Shown: positions 53,276 through 63,368, counted from the first letter of the stretch. The stretch: 64,000 nucleotides of DNA from Bacteroidaceae bacterium (GCA_017940185.1 JAGAZE010000038.1:17483-81482); one strand, 5' to 3'. The notes: a model not told the origin generated them from the sequence alone. A program made the numbers and translations.

Positions 53276-54187
53276 ATGACCAATACAGAGAATGAAGTGC
53301 GCACGCGCAAGCGCCGCATCCGCAAGCCCCGCCGCCATCGTATAGGGCTGCAAGGGGTTACTTTGTGTATCAGCACTGCCTTGGTGCTGGTGTTATTGGG
53401 ACTCGTCGTCATCACCGTAGGTACCGCCCACAACCTCTCGTCGAAGGTGAAAGAAAACTTCATCGTCACGCTCATGTTGGGCGACGACATCACCGAGAGC
53501 GAGGCGCAGGCCGTGTGTGACCAGCTTCGACAGCGGCGCTACGTCAACCAGTTGGAATACATCAGCCGCGAGCAGGCGCTGGAGGAAGGAAAGAAAGCAC
53601 TCGGTGCCGACCCGTCGGAGTTTGTGGGTGTCAACTTCTACCCCCCCTCTGTAGAGCTGCAGCTCAATGCCGACTATGCCAACAGCGACTCGCTGAAATG
53701 GATTGCCGCCGAGTTGGAGAAGGACACCAAGGTGAGCGAGATAACCTATCCGCAGGACTTGATAGACAGTGTCAACTCCACGTTGCGCCACGTCATCCTC
53801 GTACTGCTCATCCTGGCAGGCCTGCTGGCATTCATCTCCTTTGCCCTGATCAACAACACCGTGCGCCTGTCGGTATATTCGCGGCGCTTCTCCATCCGCA
53901 CGATGAAGCTGGTGGGTGCCTCGTGGCGCTTTATCCGCAGACCGTTCATGCGTCGCGCACTCACACTGGGCGTGGTGTCGGCCATCATTGCGGTGATCGT
54001 CATCGCCATCGGTCTGGCGGTGTTCTACTACCACGAACCGAGCATGCTCGATGTGGTGACGCCCGAGGTGATGGCTATCACCGCCATTGCTATCTTCTTC
54101 TTCGGAATATGTATCACTTGGTTGTGTTCCCGACTGTCGGTCAACAAGTTTTTGAAGATGACAGCAGGCGAACTGTATAAGATATGA
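53276..54187 (+). CDS. ftsX: Cell division protein FtsX
   Basis: A 303-residue permease-like protein. Basic N-terminus, TM1 (ISTALVLVLLGLVVITVG), an extracytoplasmic domain with EYISREQALEEGKKALGAD, then three TM segments. FtsX partners FtsE to activate peptidoglycan hydrolases at division. ftsE is not in the window. It starts a six-gene run. Confidence 0.93.
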   Translation: MTNTENEVRTRKRRIRKPRRHRIGLQGVTLCISTALVLVLLGLVVITVGTAHNLSSKVKENFIVTLMLGDDITESEAQAVCDQLRQRRYVNQLEYISREQALEEGKKALGADPSEFVGVNFYPPSVELQLNADYANSDSLKWIAAELEKDTKVSEITYPQDLIDSVNSTLRHVILVLLILAGLLAFISFALINNTVRLSVYSRRFSIRTMKLVGASWRFIRRPFMRRALTLGVVSAIIAVIVIAIGLAVFYYHEPSMLDVVTPEVMAITAIAIFFFGICITWLCSRLSVNKFLKMTAGELYKI

Positions 54188-54190
54188 TTT

Positions 54191-54436
54191 ATGGAAAAAC
54201 GTAATTTCGCTCTTGGCCGCCAGAATTTCATCATCATCGCCATCAGTGTGCTGATAGTCATACTTGGCTTCATACTGATGAGTGGCGGCAGTTCCACCGA
54301 GGAGGCCTTCAATGCCGACATCTTCAGTTTCCGCCGCATCAAACTTGCCCCCGTGATGTGCTTCGTGGGCTTCCTGCTCATGGTGTATGGCATACTGAAA
54401 CGCCCTTCGAAGGGAGAGGAACCAAAAGAAGAATAA
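54191..54436 (+). CDS. DUF3098 family small membrane protein
   Basis: An 81-residue protein with two TM segments (FIIIAISVLIVILGFILM and APVMCFVGFLLMVYGIL). The motif FNADIFSFRRI between them is typical. Always found beside ftsX/uppP in Bacteroidetes; function unknown. Starts 3 bp after ftsX. Confidence 0.9.
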   Translation: MEKRNFALGRQNFIIIAISVLIVILGFILMSGGSSTEEAFNADIFSFRRIKLAPVMCFVGFLLMVYGILKRPSKGEEPKEE

Positions 54437-54451
54437 TACTGACACTGTGAC

Positions 54452-55255
54452 ATGGACATTCTGCAAGCACTCATCCTGGGTATCGTACAGGGACTGACAG
54501 AGTATCTGCCCGTGTCGAGCAGCGGCCATCTCACCATCGGGTCGGCGCTCTTCGGCATTGAAGGCGACGAGAATATGGCCTTCACCATTGCAGTGCATGT
54601 GGCTACGGTGCTCTCCACCCTCGTCATCCTGTGGAAGGAAGTGAGCTGGCTGTTTAAGGGATGCCTGCGCATGCAGCCCAACGAAGAGACACACTACGCC
54701 CTCAACATACTCATCTCGATGATTCCCATCGGCATCGTGGGCGTATTCTTCAAGGATAAGGTGGAAGCCGTGTTTGGCAGCGGTCTGCTCATCGTAGGTC
54801 TGATGCTGCTCGTCACCGCCTCGCTGTTGGCCTTCGCCTACTATGCCCGTCCCCGTCAGCGCACACGCCTGTCGCACACCGATGCCTTCATCATAGGCAT
54901 CGCCCAGGCCTTCGCCGTGCTGCCGGGACTGTCGCGCTCGGGCAGCACGATAGCCACCGGACTGCTGCTGGGCAACAACAAGAAGACGCTGGCGCAGTTT
55001 TCCTTCCTCATGGTCATACCGCCCATCTTGGGCGAAGCACTCCTCGACACTTACAAGATGGTGAAGGGAGGCTTTGCCGCCGCCATGGGCGACCTGCCAG
55101 CTGCCTCGTTGATAGTGGGCTTCGTGGCGGCCTTCCTCGCAGGCTGCGTGGCATGCCGCTGGATGATCGACATCGTAAGAAAAGGCAAACTCATCTATTT
55201 CGCAGTCTACTGTGCCATCGTGGGCGCGGTGACGTTGCTCACCACTATACTGTAA
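54452..55255 (+). CDS. uppP: Undecaprenyl-diphosphatase
   Basis: A 267-residue membrane phosphatase recycling the undecaprenyl carrier for peptidoglycan and glycan export. [18 protein letters not shown] near residue 10 and [17 protein letters not shown] near 155 are the two catalytic motifs. 15 bp after DUF3098. Confidence 0.96.
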   Translation: MDILQALILGIVQGLTEYLPVSSSGHLTIGSALFGIEGDENMAFTIAVHVATVLSTLVILWKEVSWLFKGCLRMQPNEETHYALNILISMIPIGIVGVFFKDKVEAVFGSGLLIVGLMLLVTASLLAFAYYARPRQRTRLSHTDAFIIGIAQAFAVLPGLSRSGSTIATGLLLGNNKKTLAQFSFLMVIPPILGEALLDTYKMVKGGFAAAMGDLPAASLIVGFVAAFLAGCVACRWMIDIVRKGKLIYFAVYCAIVGAVTLLTTIL

Positions 55256-55260
55256 ACGCT

Positions 55261-55962
55261 GTGGCACTCGACTTCGCAGAGGGATTCGTCCTCCCCATCG
55301 ACAAGCCCTATGGCATGACCAGCTTTGGCGCCCTGGTCCGTGTGCGCGGCACCATCAGCCGCCATCTCGGCGTGAAGCGCATCAAGATAGGTCATGCCGG
55401 CACTCTCGACCCACTGGCAACGGGTGTACTGTTGCTCTGCGTGGGGCGCATGACAAAGCAGATAGAGCGGCTGCAATTGCAGAAGAAAGAGTATGTAGCC
55501 ACATTGCAGCTGGGCGCCACCACACCGAGCTACGACCTGGAGCACCCCGTCGATGCCACCTATCCCACGCAGCACATCACCCGGCAGGTGATTGCCTCAC
55601 TGCTTGAAAGTCGCTTCACAGGAATCATAGAGCAGGTGCCGCCCACCTACAGCGCCTGCAAGATTGACGGCAAGCGCGCCTACGACCTCATGCGCCAAGG
55701 GCACGACGTGGAACTGAAGGCCAAAAAGGTGGTGATAGATGAGATAGAGATACAGGCCTTCGATGCCGGGGCGATGACACTCACCCTGCGCGTGGTGTGC
55801 AGCAAAGGCACCTACATACGTGCCTTGGCACGCGACCTCGGAGAGGCACTGCACAGCGGAGCACACCTCATCGCACTGCAACGCACACGCATCGGAGCAT
55901 ATACACTGCAACAGTGTCTGCACATCGACGACGTGAAGGCGTGGATAGAGGCCAACAGCTGA
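55261..55962 (+). CDS. truB: tRNA pseudouridine(55) synthase
   Basis: A 233-residue enzyme forming pseudouridine 55 in tRNA. GHAGTLDPLATGVL carries the catalytic Asp, with PPTYSACKIDGKRAYD and CSKGTYIRALARDLG also present. The GTG at 55261 is chosen: it lies 5 bp after uppP and gives the normal N-terminus; the frame is open earlier, but inside uppP. Confidence 0.92.
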   Translation: MALDFAEGFVLPIDKPYGMTSFGALVRVRGTISRHLGVKRIKIGHAGTLDPLATGVLLLCVGRMTKQIERLQLQKKEYVATLQLGATTPSYDLEHPVDATYPTQHITRQVIASLLESRFTGIIEQVPPTYSACKIDGKRAYDLMRQGHDVELKAKKVVIDEIEIQAFDAGAMTLTLRVVCSKGTYIRALARDLGEALHSGAHLIALQRTRIGAYTLQQCLHIDDVKAWIEANS

Positions 55963-56027
55963 CAAGGCAACAATCTACACCATATTATATATAGCATCCG
56001 ACAATACAACACCTATTCTACTGCAAT

Positions 56028-57170
56028 ATGAAACTATCCCATTTCCGTTTCGACCTTCCCAAAGAGTGCATTGCCACCACCCCCTTGTTCAATCGCGACG
56101 AGTGCCGCCTCATGGTGCTGCATCGCAAGACACAGCGCATCGACATGTATGCCACCGATGCCAAAGGCAAGCCGTTGAAGGACAAGAAGCGGAAACCCGT
56201 TTTCCTGCGATTCACCGACATACTCAACTACTTCGACGAGGGTGATGCCTTCATCTTCAACGACACCAAACTCTTCCCCGCGCGCCTCTTCGGCACAAAG
56301 GAGAAGACCGATGCCAGCATCGAGGTGTTCCTGCTGCGCGAGCTCAATGCCGAGATGCGCCTGTGGGATGTCATTGTGGAACCGGCACGCAAGATACGTA
56401 TCGGCAACAAGCTCTTCTTCGACGAGAGCGGTGCCATGGTGGCAGAAGTGATCGACAACACCACGAGCCGCGGCCGTACGCTGCGCTTTCTCTATGACGG
56501 ACCGCACGACGAGTTTATCCACGACCTCTACGCCCTCGGTCAGGCACCCTTCCCGCCCTACATACTCGACCATCTGACAGCACTGCGTGAGGCGGGACAG
56601 CCCGAACCCGAACTTACACTCGACGACATACAGACCATCTATGCGCGCGAGGAAGGTGCCGTGACACCAGCCACGGCAGGCATGCACTTCACACGACAGC
56701 TGCTCAAACGCTTGGAGATAAAAGGGGTGGAACTGGCTTACATCACCCTGCACAACACCCTGGGATGCTTCCGCAACATTGAGGTGGAAGACTTGAGCAA
56801 GCACAAGATGGAGAGCGAGCAGATGTTTGTCGGTGCTGAGGCATGCCGCATAGCCAACACCGCCAAGGAGAACGGACACCGCGTGTGTCTCGTGGGCACC
56901 AGCACCGCCAAGGCAGTGGAGACTGCAGTGGCTACCGACGGCAAGCTGAAGGAGTTTGAAGGATGGACCAATAAGTTCCTCTTCCCGCCGCGCCCCTACC
57001 GCTTTGCCGACGCTCTCATTGCCAATTTCTACCATCCCGCTTCCACCTTGCTCATGTCGGAATGCTCCTTCGGAGGCTACGACCTCGTGATGGAAGCCTA
57101 CAAGATGGCCATAGAAAACGGATACCAGTTTGGCTGCTTCGGCGATGCCATGCTCATCCTTGACGACTGA
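56028..57170 (+). CDS. queA: S-adenosylmethionine:tRNA ribosyltransferase-isomerase
   Basis: A 380-residue enzyme of the queuosine pathway. KLSHFRFDLPKECIA start, FNDTKLFPARLFG, TPATAGMHFTRQLL, and NFYHPASTLLM near the end. An insert in the N-terminal part (TDAKGKPLKDKKRKPVFL) makes it slightly longer than E. coli QueA. It follows truB by 65 bp, with a TTATATATAG run just before the start. Confidence 0.94.
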   Translation: MKLSHFRFDLPKECIATTPLFNRDECRLMVLHRKTQRIDMYATDAKGKPLKDKKRKPVFLRFTDILNYFDEGDAFIFNDTKLFPARLFGTKEKTDASIEVFLLRELNAEMRLWDVIVEPARKIRIGNKLFFDESGAMVAEVIDNTTSRGRTLRFLYDGPHDEFIHDLYALGQAPFPPYILDHLTALREAGQPEPELTLDDIQTIYAREEGAVTPATAGMHFTRQLLKRLEIKGVELAYITLHNTLGCFRNIEVEDLSKHKMESEQMFVGAEACRIANTAKENGHRVCLVGTSTAKAVETAVATDGKLKEFEGWTNKFLFPPRPYRFADALIANFYHPASTLLMSECSFGGYDLVMEAYKMAIENGYQFGCFGDAMLILDD

Positions 57171-57246
57171 TAAACCCGTGTTAACACCACCTTGACCACA
57201 AAATTGTCCATCGTCAAGTGAACATTGTCAACTAAAAACTCCCGAC

Positions 57247-57702
57247 ATGCAGCACCATATAGTATATCTTAGTCTGGGAAGCAATCAGGGCAACCGTAAA
57301 GATTACCTTACGGCTGCCCTGCAACTTATCCGACAACAGGTGGGAACGGTTGAAAAAGTATCGTCATTCATCGAAACTGATCCTTGGGGATACCAGTCTG
57401 ACAACACATATATCAATGCAGCAGCACGATGTCGTACCACACTCACCCCGTCGCAATTGCTGCGTGTCACACAAACCATCGAGCGAAAGTTGGGACGGAA
57501 GAGCAAAACCATTGATGGACAGTACACCGACCGTCCCATAGACATCGACATTCTGTTCTACGACGACTGGCATGTCAACACCCCAACACTCACTATCCCT
57601 CACCCACGTATGCTAGAACGGCAGTTTGTTCTACAGCCGTTGAGAGAAGTAATGCCCGACGAACAGTATAGACAACTCATACAATCACATCCCCATATTT
57701 GA
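57247..57702 (+). CDS. folK: 2-amino-4-hydroxy-6-hydroxymethyldihydropteridine diphosphokinase
   Basis: A 151-residue folate-pathway kinase. LSLGSNQGNRKDYL at the start, ETDPWGYQSDNTYINAA, and RPIDIDILFYDD with IPHPRMLERQFVL. Standard length. End of the ftsX-folK run; 76 bp after queA. Confidence 0.94.
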   Translation: MQHHIVYLSLGSNQGNRKDYLTAALQLIRQQVGTVEKVSSFIETDPWGYQSDNTYINAAARCRTTLTPSQLLRVTQTIERKLGRKSKTIDGQYTDRPIDIDILFYDDWHVNTPTLTIPHPRMLERQFVLQPLREVMPDEQYRQLIQSHPHI

Positions 57703-58232
57703 CATCCACCCATTGTTTTTGGATGCCTTTGGCATGTTTGCTGCCTCTTCTGCGGTTGCTTAGGTTTCATACTGAAATGAAATCGATGAAAACTAAAGTC
57801 ACTGAAATTTCTCACCAAAGTTACTGACATTGGTGTGTCAGTAGGATTGTTTTGCGAATGATTATCGCCACTTCAAGATATGACATTGCCCATCTTGTAC
57901 TTATCATCATTCCCTGATGTCGTAACAGCCGTTTTCTTCTTCGCTGTCTTGCGGCATCTCTTTCACTTTTAACTGAAACATGTTTCTGTGTCATTTCGTT
58001 TAAATGTATGAATGAATAACCTCGGTGTTCGGTTTCAAACATACCAGACAACGTGCCTTTATATGCTGCTTGATAGAAGAATTCATGCAGAAATGATTCC
58101 AGCAAGAGACAATGTGCAACTCTCGTCGGACGATATTAAATAATCATGTTTTTCTTTTAATACAACAGGTTATTTTGTATCTTTGCCCAAAAGAACACAA
58201 GCATTGATGACTTACCTTAAAAACATAGGTTA
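57703..58232. other. 530-bp AT-rich intergenic stretch without a supported gene
   Basis: Contains short imperfect repeats around AAAGT(C/T)ACTGA (57796-57830) and the promoter box TATCTTTG (58178-58185) of the next gene. A 94-codon minus-strand ORF (57821-58105) has no recognisable family, signal or start context and is not called. It may be a decayed insertion. Confidence 0.5.
58178..58185 (+). promoter_or_regulatory. -7 box of the SH3/zinc-finger gene
   Basis: TATCTTTG, about 47 nt before the ATG at 58233. No standard -33 TTTG. Confidence 0.5.
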
Positions 58233-58643
58233 ATGAAACATATCTTTTTATTCATGATGGTGCTGTTTGCTGTTTCAGTTGCAAACGCACAGACGCAGGG
58301 TTTTATATGTACAGGCAGTAATGTCAACGTAAGGACAGGCCCAGGGCTGAAGTATAAGCTTGCCAAGGATGCAGTCTCGGAAGAAGAGTGCCAGCTGAGC
58401 AAAGGACAGTTGGTGAAATATCTGGGAAAGAAGCAGGACGGATTCATCTATGTGGACGTCTCATCCAGTTTTACAGAGTATCATTGCAAGGGATGGGTTT
58501 CGTCCCAATACCTCAAGCCTGTGAAGCTGTGTCCTTCATGCAAGGGCGAAGGCTATACCAATGTCATCGGATATATGGAAGGCACGAAGTGCAAACGCTG
58601 CAACATGCGCGGCTATCTCACCTCCAACTTCAAACGCAAATAA
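58233..58643 (+). CDS. Exported SH3-domain protein with a DnaJ-like CxxC pair
   Basis: A 136-residue protein. Signal peptide (FLFMMVLFAVSVANAQ), an SH3b-like domain with VNVRTGPGLKYK (residues 31-42) and GWVSSQYL, then a C-terminal zinc-ribbon-like segment: CPSCKGEGY (Cys100, Cys103) and CKRCNMRGY (Cys120, Cys123), resembling one DnaJ repeat. SH3b domains often bind cell wall; the pairing with a cysteine ribbon in an exported protein is unusual. No specific family name is known to me. Confidence 0.8.
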   Translation: MKHIFLFMMVLFAVSVANAQTQGFICTGSNVNVRTGPGLKYKLAKDAVSEEECQLSKGQLVKYLGKKQDGFIYVDVSSSFTEYHCKGWVSSQYLKPVKLCPSCKGEGYTNVIGYMEGTKCKRCNMRGYLTSNFKRK

Positions 58644-58783
58644 ATAGAGAAAGTCGATAAAGCAATATGCCTGGCTGCTGGGATGGGCTCATATAGTGAC
58701 TCCAATTTTATGTTCTCCTTGTTATATATATATAGGGTTTAGACAATTTTGCGACGGATACTAACCACATAAATCGTTTGATT

Positions 58784-59221
58784 ATGAAACACAATGTAAT
58801 TGCTTTTCTGCTGTTGTCGCTGTTGGTAGTGGCGTGTTCGTCGTCAAAGATTGCGCCTACTGCTGATATAGATATGACCATTGACATGCAGCGTATGTTG
58901 CCTTTGCGCTCCGTTTGGGAAGATATAGAGCCTGCTTACCGCTTGGAGATACACGGAAACGAAGTCATCTCCTACCTGCCGTACGTATGGGGCCGTTCCA
59001 TTGAAAGAGAAAAAAGGCTGGATACCCTCAACTTCACTGCCATAATGCGCGGATTCAATGCCTCTGTCAACCGCCATGGACAGAAGATTTACAGCTTTAA
59101 TGTACAGCATTCGGTGTATACGTTCAACTTCTTCATCACCATCAACGACCGGGGTACGGCTCTTGTGGAAATCAGCAGCGATGGTTGCGACCCCATATCG
59201 TTTGAAGGAAGAGTGAGATGA
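58784..59221 (+). CDS. DUF4251-like lipoprotein
   Basis: A 145-residue protein with a lipoprotein signal (LLLSLLVVACSSS, Cys18); ATG 58784 is used rather than upstream TTG. EVISYLPYVWGRSIE, FTAIMRGFNAS, and the C-terminal TALVEISSDGCDPISFEGRV match the DUF4251 layout. Function unknown; probably outer-membrane anchored. A TTATATATATATAGGG run lies upstream at 58722. Confidence 0.8.
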   Translation: MKHNVIAFLLLSLLVVACSSSKIAPTADIDMTIDMQRMLPLRSVWEDIEPAYRLEIHGNEVISYLPYVWGRSIEREKRLDTLNFTAIMRGFNASVNRHGQKIYSFNVQHSVYTFNFFITINDRGTALVEISSDGCDPISFEGRVR

Positions 59222-59261
59222 AGGAAATGTCTGTACAGCATTTCGCACACAATTTCGCACA

Positions 59262-59302
59262 CAAAAAAGCACCCGCGCGGTAAAACTACCATGCGGGTGC
59301 TG
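59262..59302 (-). terminator. rpsO terminator
   Basis: On the minus strand, AGCACCCGC-at-GGTA pairs with TACC-gc-GCGGGTGCT, followed by a run of six or seven T. It also closes the convergent DUF4251 gene. Confidence 0.88.
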
Positions 59303-59330
59303 TCGTTTTGAAGAGATGTACCCCTCGTGC

Positions 59331-59600
59331 TTATCGGCGAAGACCAAGCTTCTTGATGATGGCACGGTAGCGCTCGATGTCACGGTCGTAGAGGTAGTCG
59401 AGCAGCGCACGACGCTTACCTACGAGCTTCGTCAATGAGCGAGCTGTGGTATGATCTTTACGGTTCTTCTTCAGGTGTTCCGTCAGGTGGGAAATACGGT
59501 AGGAGAACAATGCTATCTGACTTTCGGCAGATCCAGTATCAGAGTTGGACTTTCCGTATGTTCCAAAGATCTCTTCTTTTTTCTCTTTGTCTAAATACAT
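59331..59600 (-). CDS. rpsO: 30S ribosomal protein S15
   Basis: An 89-residue protein of standard size. KSNSDTGSAESQIALFSYRI, DHTTARSLTKLVGKRRALLDYL and ERYRAIIKKLGLRR are diagnostic. Promoter box TACCTTTG on the minus strand at 59643-59650. Divergent from typA. Confidence 0.97.
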   Translation of the reverse strand: MYLDKEKKEEIFGTYGKSNSDTGSAESQIALFSYRISHLTEHLKKNRKDHTTARSLTKLVGKRRALLDYLYDRDIERYRAIIKKLGLRR

Positions 59601-59642
59601 ACTGTTAAAGAATTAAATGACGTTTGTGCAAAAATGCGGCTG

Positions 59643-59674
59643 CAAAGGTATATATTTTGTTCATTGTCAACAAA
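59643..59674 (-). promoter_or_regulatory. rpsO promoter
   Basis: The minus strand reads TTTG, 20-bp spacer, TACCTTTG (59643-59650), about 42 nt before the rpsO start. Confidence 0.75.
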
Positions 59675-59694
59675 TGTTTGCCGAAAAATCTTTA

Positions 59695-59702
59695 TACCTT
59701 TG
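59695..59702 (+). promoter_or_regulatory. typA -7 box
   Basis: TACCTTTG, 24 nt before the ATG at 59727. It supports the internal start over the longer open frame. Confidence 0.65.
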
Positions 59703-59726
59703 CACCCGATTTTCAGACAGAACCTC

Positions 59727-61577
59727 ATGCAAGACATCAGAAACATTGCCATCATAGCCCACGTGGATCACGGCAAGACCACGCTGGTCGACAAGATGAT
59801 GCTCGCCGGACACCTCTTCCGCGACGGACAGAACCTCTCCAACCAAGTGCTCGACAACAACGACCTGGAGCGCGAGCGAGGCATTACCATCCTCTCTAAA
59901 AACGTGAGCATTGTCTACAAAGGCACTAAGATCAATATCATCGACACTCCGGGACACTCCGACTTCGGCGGCGAGGTGGAGCGCGTCCTCAACATGGCCG
60001 ACGGATGCCTGCTGCTCGTCGACGCCTTCGAAGGGCCTATGCCGCAGACACGCTTCGTGCTGCAGAAAGCATTGGAGATAGGATTGAAGCCCATCGTTGT
60101 GGTCAACAAGGTGGACAAGCCCAACTGCCGACCCGAAGAGGTCTACGAGATGGTGTTCGACCTGATGTTCTCCCTTGATGCCACCGAAGACCAACTCGAC
60201 TTCCCCGTCGTCTACGGCAGTGCCAAGAACGGATGGATGGGACCCGACTACAACAAGCCCACCGACAATATCACCTACCTGCTCGACAAAATAGTGGAGG
60301 TGATACCTGCCCCGCACAAGCTGGAAGGCACGCCGCAGATGCTTATCACATCGCTCGATTACAGCAACTACACCGGCCGCATCGCCGTGGGGCGCGTGCA
60401 CCGTGGCACGCTCGCAGAGGGCATGCCCGTCACCATAGCCCACCGCGACGGAACACAAGAGCACACACGCATAAAGGAGATTCACACCTTCGAGGGCATG
60501 GGACATGCCAAGACGCAGCAGGTGGAGAGCGGCGACATCTGCGCCATCATCGGACTCGACCGCTTCGAGATAGGCGACACCATCTGCGACAACGACAACC
60601 CGGAGCCCCTGCCCGCCATCACCATCGACGAGCCCACCATGTCGATGCTCTTCACCATCAACGACTCACCCTTCTTCGGCAAGGAAGGAAAGTTCGTCAC
60701 CAGCCGGCACATCTACGACCGCTTACAGAAAGAGCTGGAGAAGAACCTCGCTCTGCGCGTCAGCGCTTTCGGCGACAGCACCGACAAGTGGATAGTGAGC
60801 GGGCGCGGCGTGCTCCATCTCTCCGTGCTCATCGAGACCATGCGCCGCGAAGGCTACGAACTGCAGGTGGGACAGCCGCAGGTAATCTACAAAGACCTCG
60901 TAGAGCACGACGGCCGCTGGGTGGAGCCCGCCGACACCAATGCCGCCACCACGCGCTGCGAACCTATGGAAGACCTCACCATCAACGTGCCCGAGGAGTA
61001 TGCCTCCAAGATGATCGACATGGTGACACGCCGCAAGGGCGACCTGCTCTCCATGGAAACACAGGGCGAACGCACCAATATCGTCTTCTCCATACCCTCG
61101 CGCGGCATCATAGGTCTGCGCACCAATGTGCTCACTGCCTCGCAAGGAGAAGCCATCATGGCTCACCGCTTCAGCTGCTATCTGCCCTACAAGGGCGATA
61201 TCGAACGGCGCGTCAACGGCTCGATGATAGCACTGGAGACAGGCACAGCCTATGCCTACGCCATCGACAAGCTGCAAGACCGCGGCAAGTTCTTCATCGA
61301 CCCGGGCGAAGAAGTGTATGCCGGACAGGTGGTGGGCGAGCATGTGCACGACAACGACCTCGTCATCAACGTCACCAAGGCCAAGCAACTCACCAATGTG
61401 CGTGCCTCGGGCAGCGACGAGAAGGCACGTATCATACCCAAGGTGGAACTTTCGCTGGAAGAGACACTCGAATACATCAAGGGCGATGAGTACGTGGAGT
61501 GTACGCCCAAGGCTATACGCATGCGCAAAGTAATACTCGATCACAACGACCGCAAGAAGGCAAACAAGGGAAACTAG
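59727..61577 (+). CDS. typA: Ribosome-associated GTPase TypA/BipA
   Basis: A 616-residue translational GTPase. G1 [10 protein letters not shown]2 RGITI, G3 DTPGH, G4 NKVD near residue 130, then domains II, III, V and the BipA-specific C-terminus ([17 protein letters not shown]). It acts in ribosome assembly and stress adaptation. ATG 59727 ([13 protein letters not shown]) is chosen because the promoter box lies just upstream and the standard N-terminus follows. Confidence 0.96.
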   Translation: MQDIRNIAIIAHVDHGKTTLVDKMMLAGHLFRDGQNLSNQVLDNNDLERERGITILSKNVSIVYKGTKINIIDTPGHSDFGGEVERVLNMADGCLLLVDAFEGPMPQTRFVLQKALEIGLKPIVVVNKVDKPNCRPEEVYEMVFDLMFSLDATEDQLDFPVVYGSAKNGWMGPDYNKPTDNITYLLDKIVEVIPAPHKLEGTPQMLITSLDYSNYTGRIAVGRVHRGTLAEGMPVTIAHRDGTQEHTRIKEIHTFEGMGHAKTQQVESGDICAIIGLDRFEIGDTICDNDNPEPLPAITIDEPTMSMLFTINDSPFFGKEGKFVTSRHIYDRLQKELEKNLALRVSAFGDSTDKWIVSGRGVLHLSVLIETMRREGYELQVGQPQVIYKDLVEHDGRWVEPADTNAATTRCEPMEDLTINVPEEYASKMIDMVTRRKGDLLSMETQGERTNIVFSIPSRGIIGLRTNVLTASQGEAIMAHRFSCYLPYKGDIERRVNGSMIALETGTAYAYAIDKLQDRGKFFIDPGEEVYAGQVVGEHVHDNDLVINVTKAKQLTNVRASGSDEKARIIPKVELSLEETLEYIKGDEYVECTPKAIRMRKVILDHNDRKKANKGN

Positions 61578-61693
61578 GACTGCAAGCGAAAGAAATGGCT
61601 TGAATAGCCGACTGCCTGTGATTCGAAAAGTCACCGACGGTTGTATTAGAAGTTCGGAAAATATTGCCCTGAAAAATATTTTGACCCGACTGC

Positions 61694-61723
61694 TTGCACA
61701 TTCCGAAGAAAGCATTACCTTTG
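61694..61723 (+). promoter_or_regulatory. rplU-rpmA promoter
   Basis: TTG (61694-61696), 19-bp spacer, TACCTTTG (61716-61723). The 117-nt leader contains small hairpins (GGCT-cggta-AGCC near 61779; CTGC...GCAG near 61791-61809) that could be a ribosomal protein leader; this is not established. Confidence 0.75.
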
Positions 61724-61846
61724 CAGCCGCTCTTGAATGAAGGAGCGCACGTTTCATAATCAATATAGAGTCCGTGGAGGCTCGGTAAGCCTGCATCCTA
61801 TGACGCAGCGCCTCGCGGAGAAACCCGTTAACACACAGACACGACA

Positions 61847-62164
61847 ATGTACGCTATTGTAGACATTAACGGTCAGCAGTTCAAGGTGGAAGAGGGCCAG
61901 AAGCTCTTTGTCAACCGCCTGCAGGACGCTGAAGAAGGCAAGACCTTCGAATTCGACAAGGTGATGCTCGTTGACCGCGAGGGCACCATCACCGTGGGAG
62001 CACCCACCATCGACGGGGCAAAAGTAGTAGTTGAGGTGCTGCAACCTCTGGTAAAAGGCGAGAAAGTGATTGTCTTCAAAATGAAGCGCCGCAAGGACTC
62101 ACGCAAGAAGAACGGTCATCGTCAGCAGTACACACAAGTGAAAGTTAAACAAGTAATCGCCTAA
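61847..62164 (+). CDS. rplU: 50S ribosomal protein L21
   Basis: A 105-residue protein. [17 protein letters not shown] start and [19 protein letters not shown] end are diagnostic. Complete, standard length, followed after 21 bp by rpmA. Confidence 0.97.
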   Translation: MYAIVDINGQQFKVEEGQKLFVNRLQDAEEGKTFEFDKVMLVDREGTITVGAPTIDGAKVVVEVLQPLVKGEKVIVFKMKRRKDSRKKNGHRQQYTQVKVKQVIA

Positions 62165-62185
62165 AGGCGGGAAAGGAAAACTATT

Positions 62186-62449
62186 ATGGCACATAAAAAA
62201 GGTGTAGGTAGTTCGAAGAACGGCCGCGAATCGGCCTCGCAGAGATTAGGCGTGAAAATCTGGGGCGGCCAGAAGTGCATCGCAGGCAACATCATCGTTC
62301 GCCAGCGCGGCACCAAGCACAATCCCGGACGCAACGTGGGCATCGGAAAGGACGACACCCTCTATGCACTCGTTGACGGTACTGTCAACTTCCACAAGGG
62401 ACGCCGCGACAAGAGCGTGGTGTCAGTAATACCCGAAGCGGAAGCATAA
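62186..62449 (+). CDS. rpmA: 50S ribosomal protein L27
   Basis: An 87-residue protein beginning [15 protein letters not shown], with [15 protein letters not shown]. No N-terminal extension is present. A 37-base piece of this gene (62248-62284) recurs, slightly changed, at 63387-63423. Confidence 0.97.
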   Translation: MAHKKGVGSSKNGRESASQRLGVKIWGGQKCIAGNIIVRQRGTKHNPGRNVGIGKDDTLYALVDGTVNFHKGRRDKSVVSVIPEAEA

Positions 62450-62468
62450 CACAGCTACACAGACACAG

Positions 62469-62526
62469 TCAGACAAGCATCGAGACAGCTCAGGCTGCCA
62501 ACGGAGCTTGTCTGATTCTTTTTTCC
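62469..62526 (+). terminator. Terminator after rplU-rpmA
   Basis: TCAGACAAGC (62469-62478) pairs with GCTTGTCTGA (62506-62515), followed by TTCTTTTTT. It ends only 15 bp before the next start codon, so the fucosyltransferase may be expressed by readthrough. Confidence 0.88.
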
Positions 62527-62540
62527 ATAAACAACAGAGA

Positions 62541-63368
62541 ATGTCAGCGGTAATCGTCACCGACGGGCTGGGCAACCAGATGTTTCAGTATGCGTTGTAC
62601 CTTGCCATGCGGGCAAAGGGTAGGAGGCCTTTGCTCAGCACGAGCATTATCTCGCGCTGTATCATGCACAACGGCTTTGAGTTGTGCCGCGACTTCGGCA
62701 TAGACCACGCCACGATGGCAGTCATCGACGGCGGAAGGATGATGGGCAGGATGACGCGACGCATCACACGACAGATGAAATGGCTGTGCTATCTGGAAGA
62801 TGAGACAGCGTTCTCCGAGGCAGTGTTCACCACCCGTAAACCCTTGGTGTACGGCTTTTGGCAGAACATCCGCTATTTTCAGGATATAGAGCATGAGGTG
62901 CGCAAAACGTTCACCTTCCGCGGTATCGATGAGAGCAATATGCAGCTCGTCCGCGAGATATCAGCCTGCAACAGCGTCTCCATTCATATCCGCAGGGGCG
63001 ACTACCTCAACTATCCCGAGTACGCCGTCTGTACGCCCGACTACTATCAGCGTGCCATAGCGTTGATAAAGGAACGCGTCGACACCCCGATGTTCTATCT
63101 CTTCAGCGACGATCTGGAGTGGAGCGACACCTTCCTGGGCAGCCTGGACATTCCTTACAAGGTGATGCGCCACAACAGAGGAGCGGACAACTACAAGGAC
63201 ATGTTTCTCATGACGCAATGCCGCCACAACATTCTTGCCAACAGCAGTTTCAGCTGGTGGGGTGCCTGGCTGGGAGAGCAGGCTGAACGACAGGTGGTGT
63301 GCCCTGCCACCTGGAACCTGAAGTCAGTCAAGATACACCCGCAACTCGAACAGTGGGTGAAAATATAA
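62541..63368 (+). CDS. Glycosyltransferase family 11 alpha-1,2-fucosyltransferase
   Basis: A 275-residue GT11 enzyme. GLGNQMFQYALYLAM near the start, VSIHIRRGDYLNYPEY near residue 150, DDLEWSDTFL, and NSSFSWWGAWLG near 238 are the family motifs. It would add fucose to a surface glycan in the cytoplasm. It stands alone after a ribosomal operon, with no visible promoter of its own, beside repeats rather than a glycan cluster. Confidence 0.88.
   Translation: MSAVIVTDGLGNQMFQYALYLAMRAKGRRPLLSTSIISRCIMHNGFELCRDFGIDHATMAVIDGGRMMGRMTRRITRQMKWLCYLEDETAFSEAVFTTRKPLVYGFWQNIRYFQDIEHEVRKTFTFRGIDESNMQLVREISACNSVSIHIRRGDYLNYPEYAVCTPDYYQRAIALIKERVDTPMFYLFSDDLEWSDTFLGSLDIPYKVMRHNRGADNYKDMFLMTQCRHNILANSSFSWWGAWLGEQAERQVVCPATWNLKSVKIHPQLEQWVKI

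Noticed and set aside
53393-55267. 624-codon minus-strand ORF
   Set aside because: Antisense to ftsX, DUF3098 and uppP, with His/Gln-rich composition typical of shadows.
57821-58105. 94-codon minus-strand ORF
   Set aside because: No recognisable domain, signal or start context; lies in an AT-rich gap.
61740-61846. Definite ribosomal-protein leader for rplU
   Set aside because: Small hairpins are visible but I cannot match a known L21 leader for this group, so it is mentioned only under the promoter.
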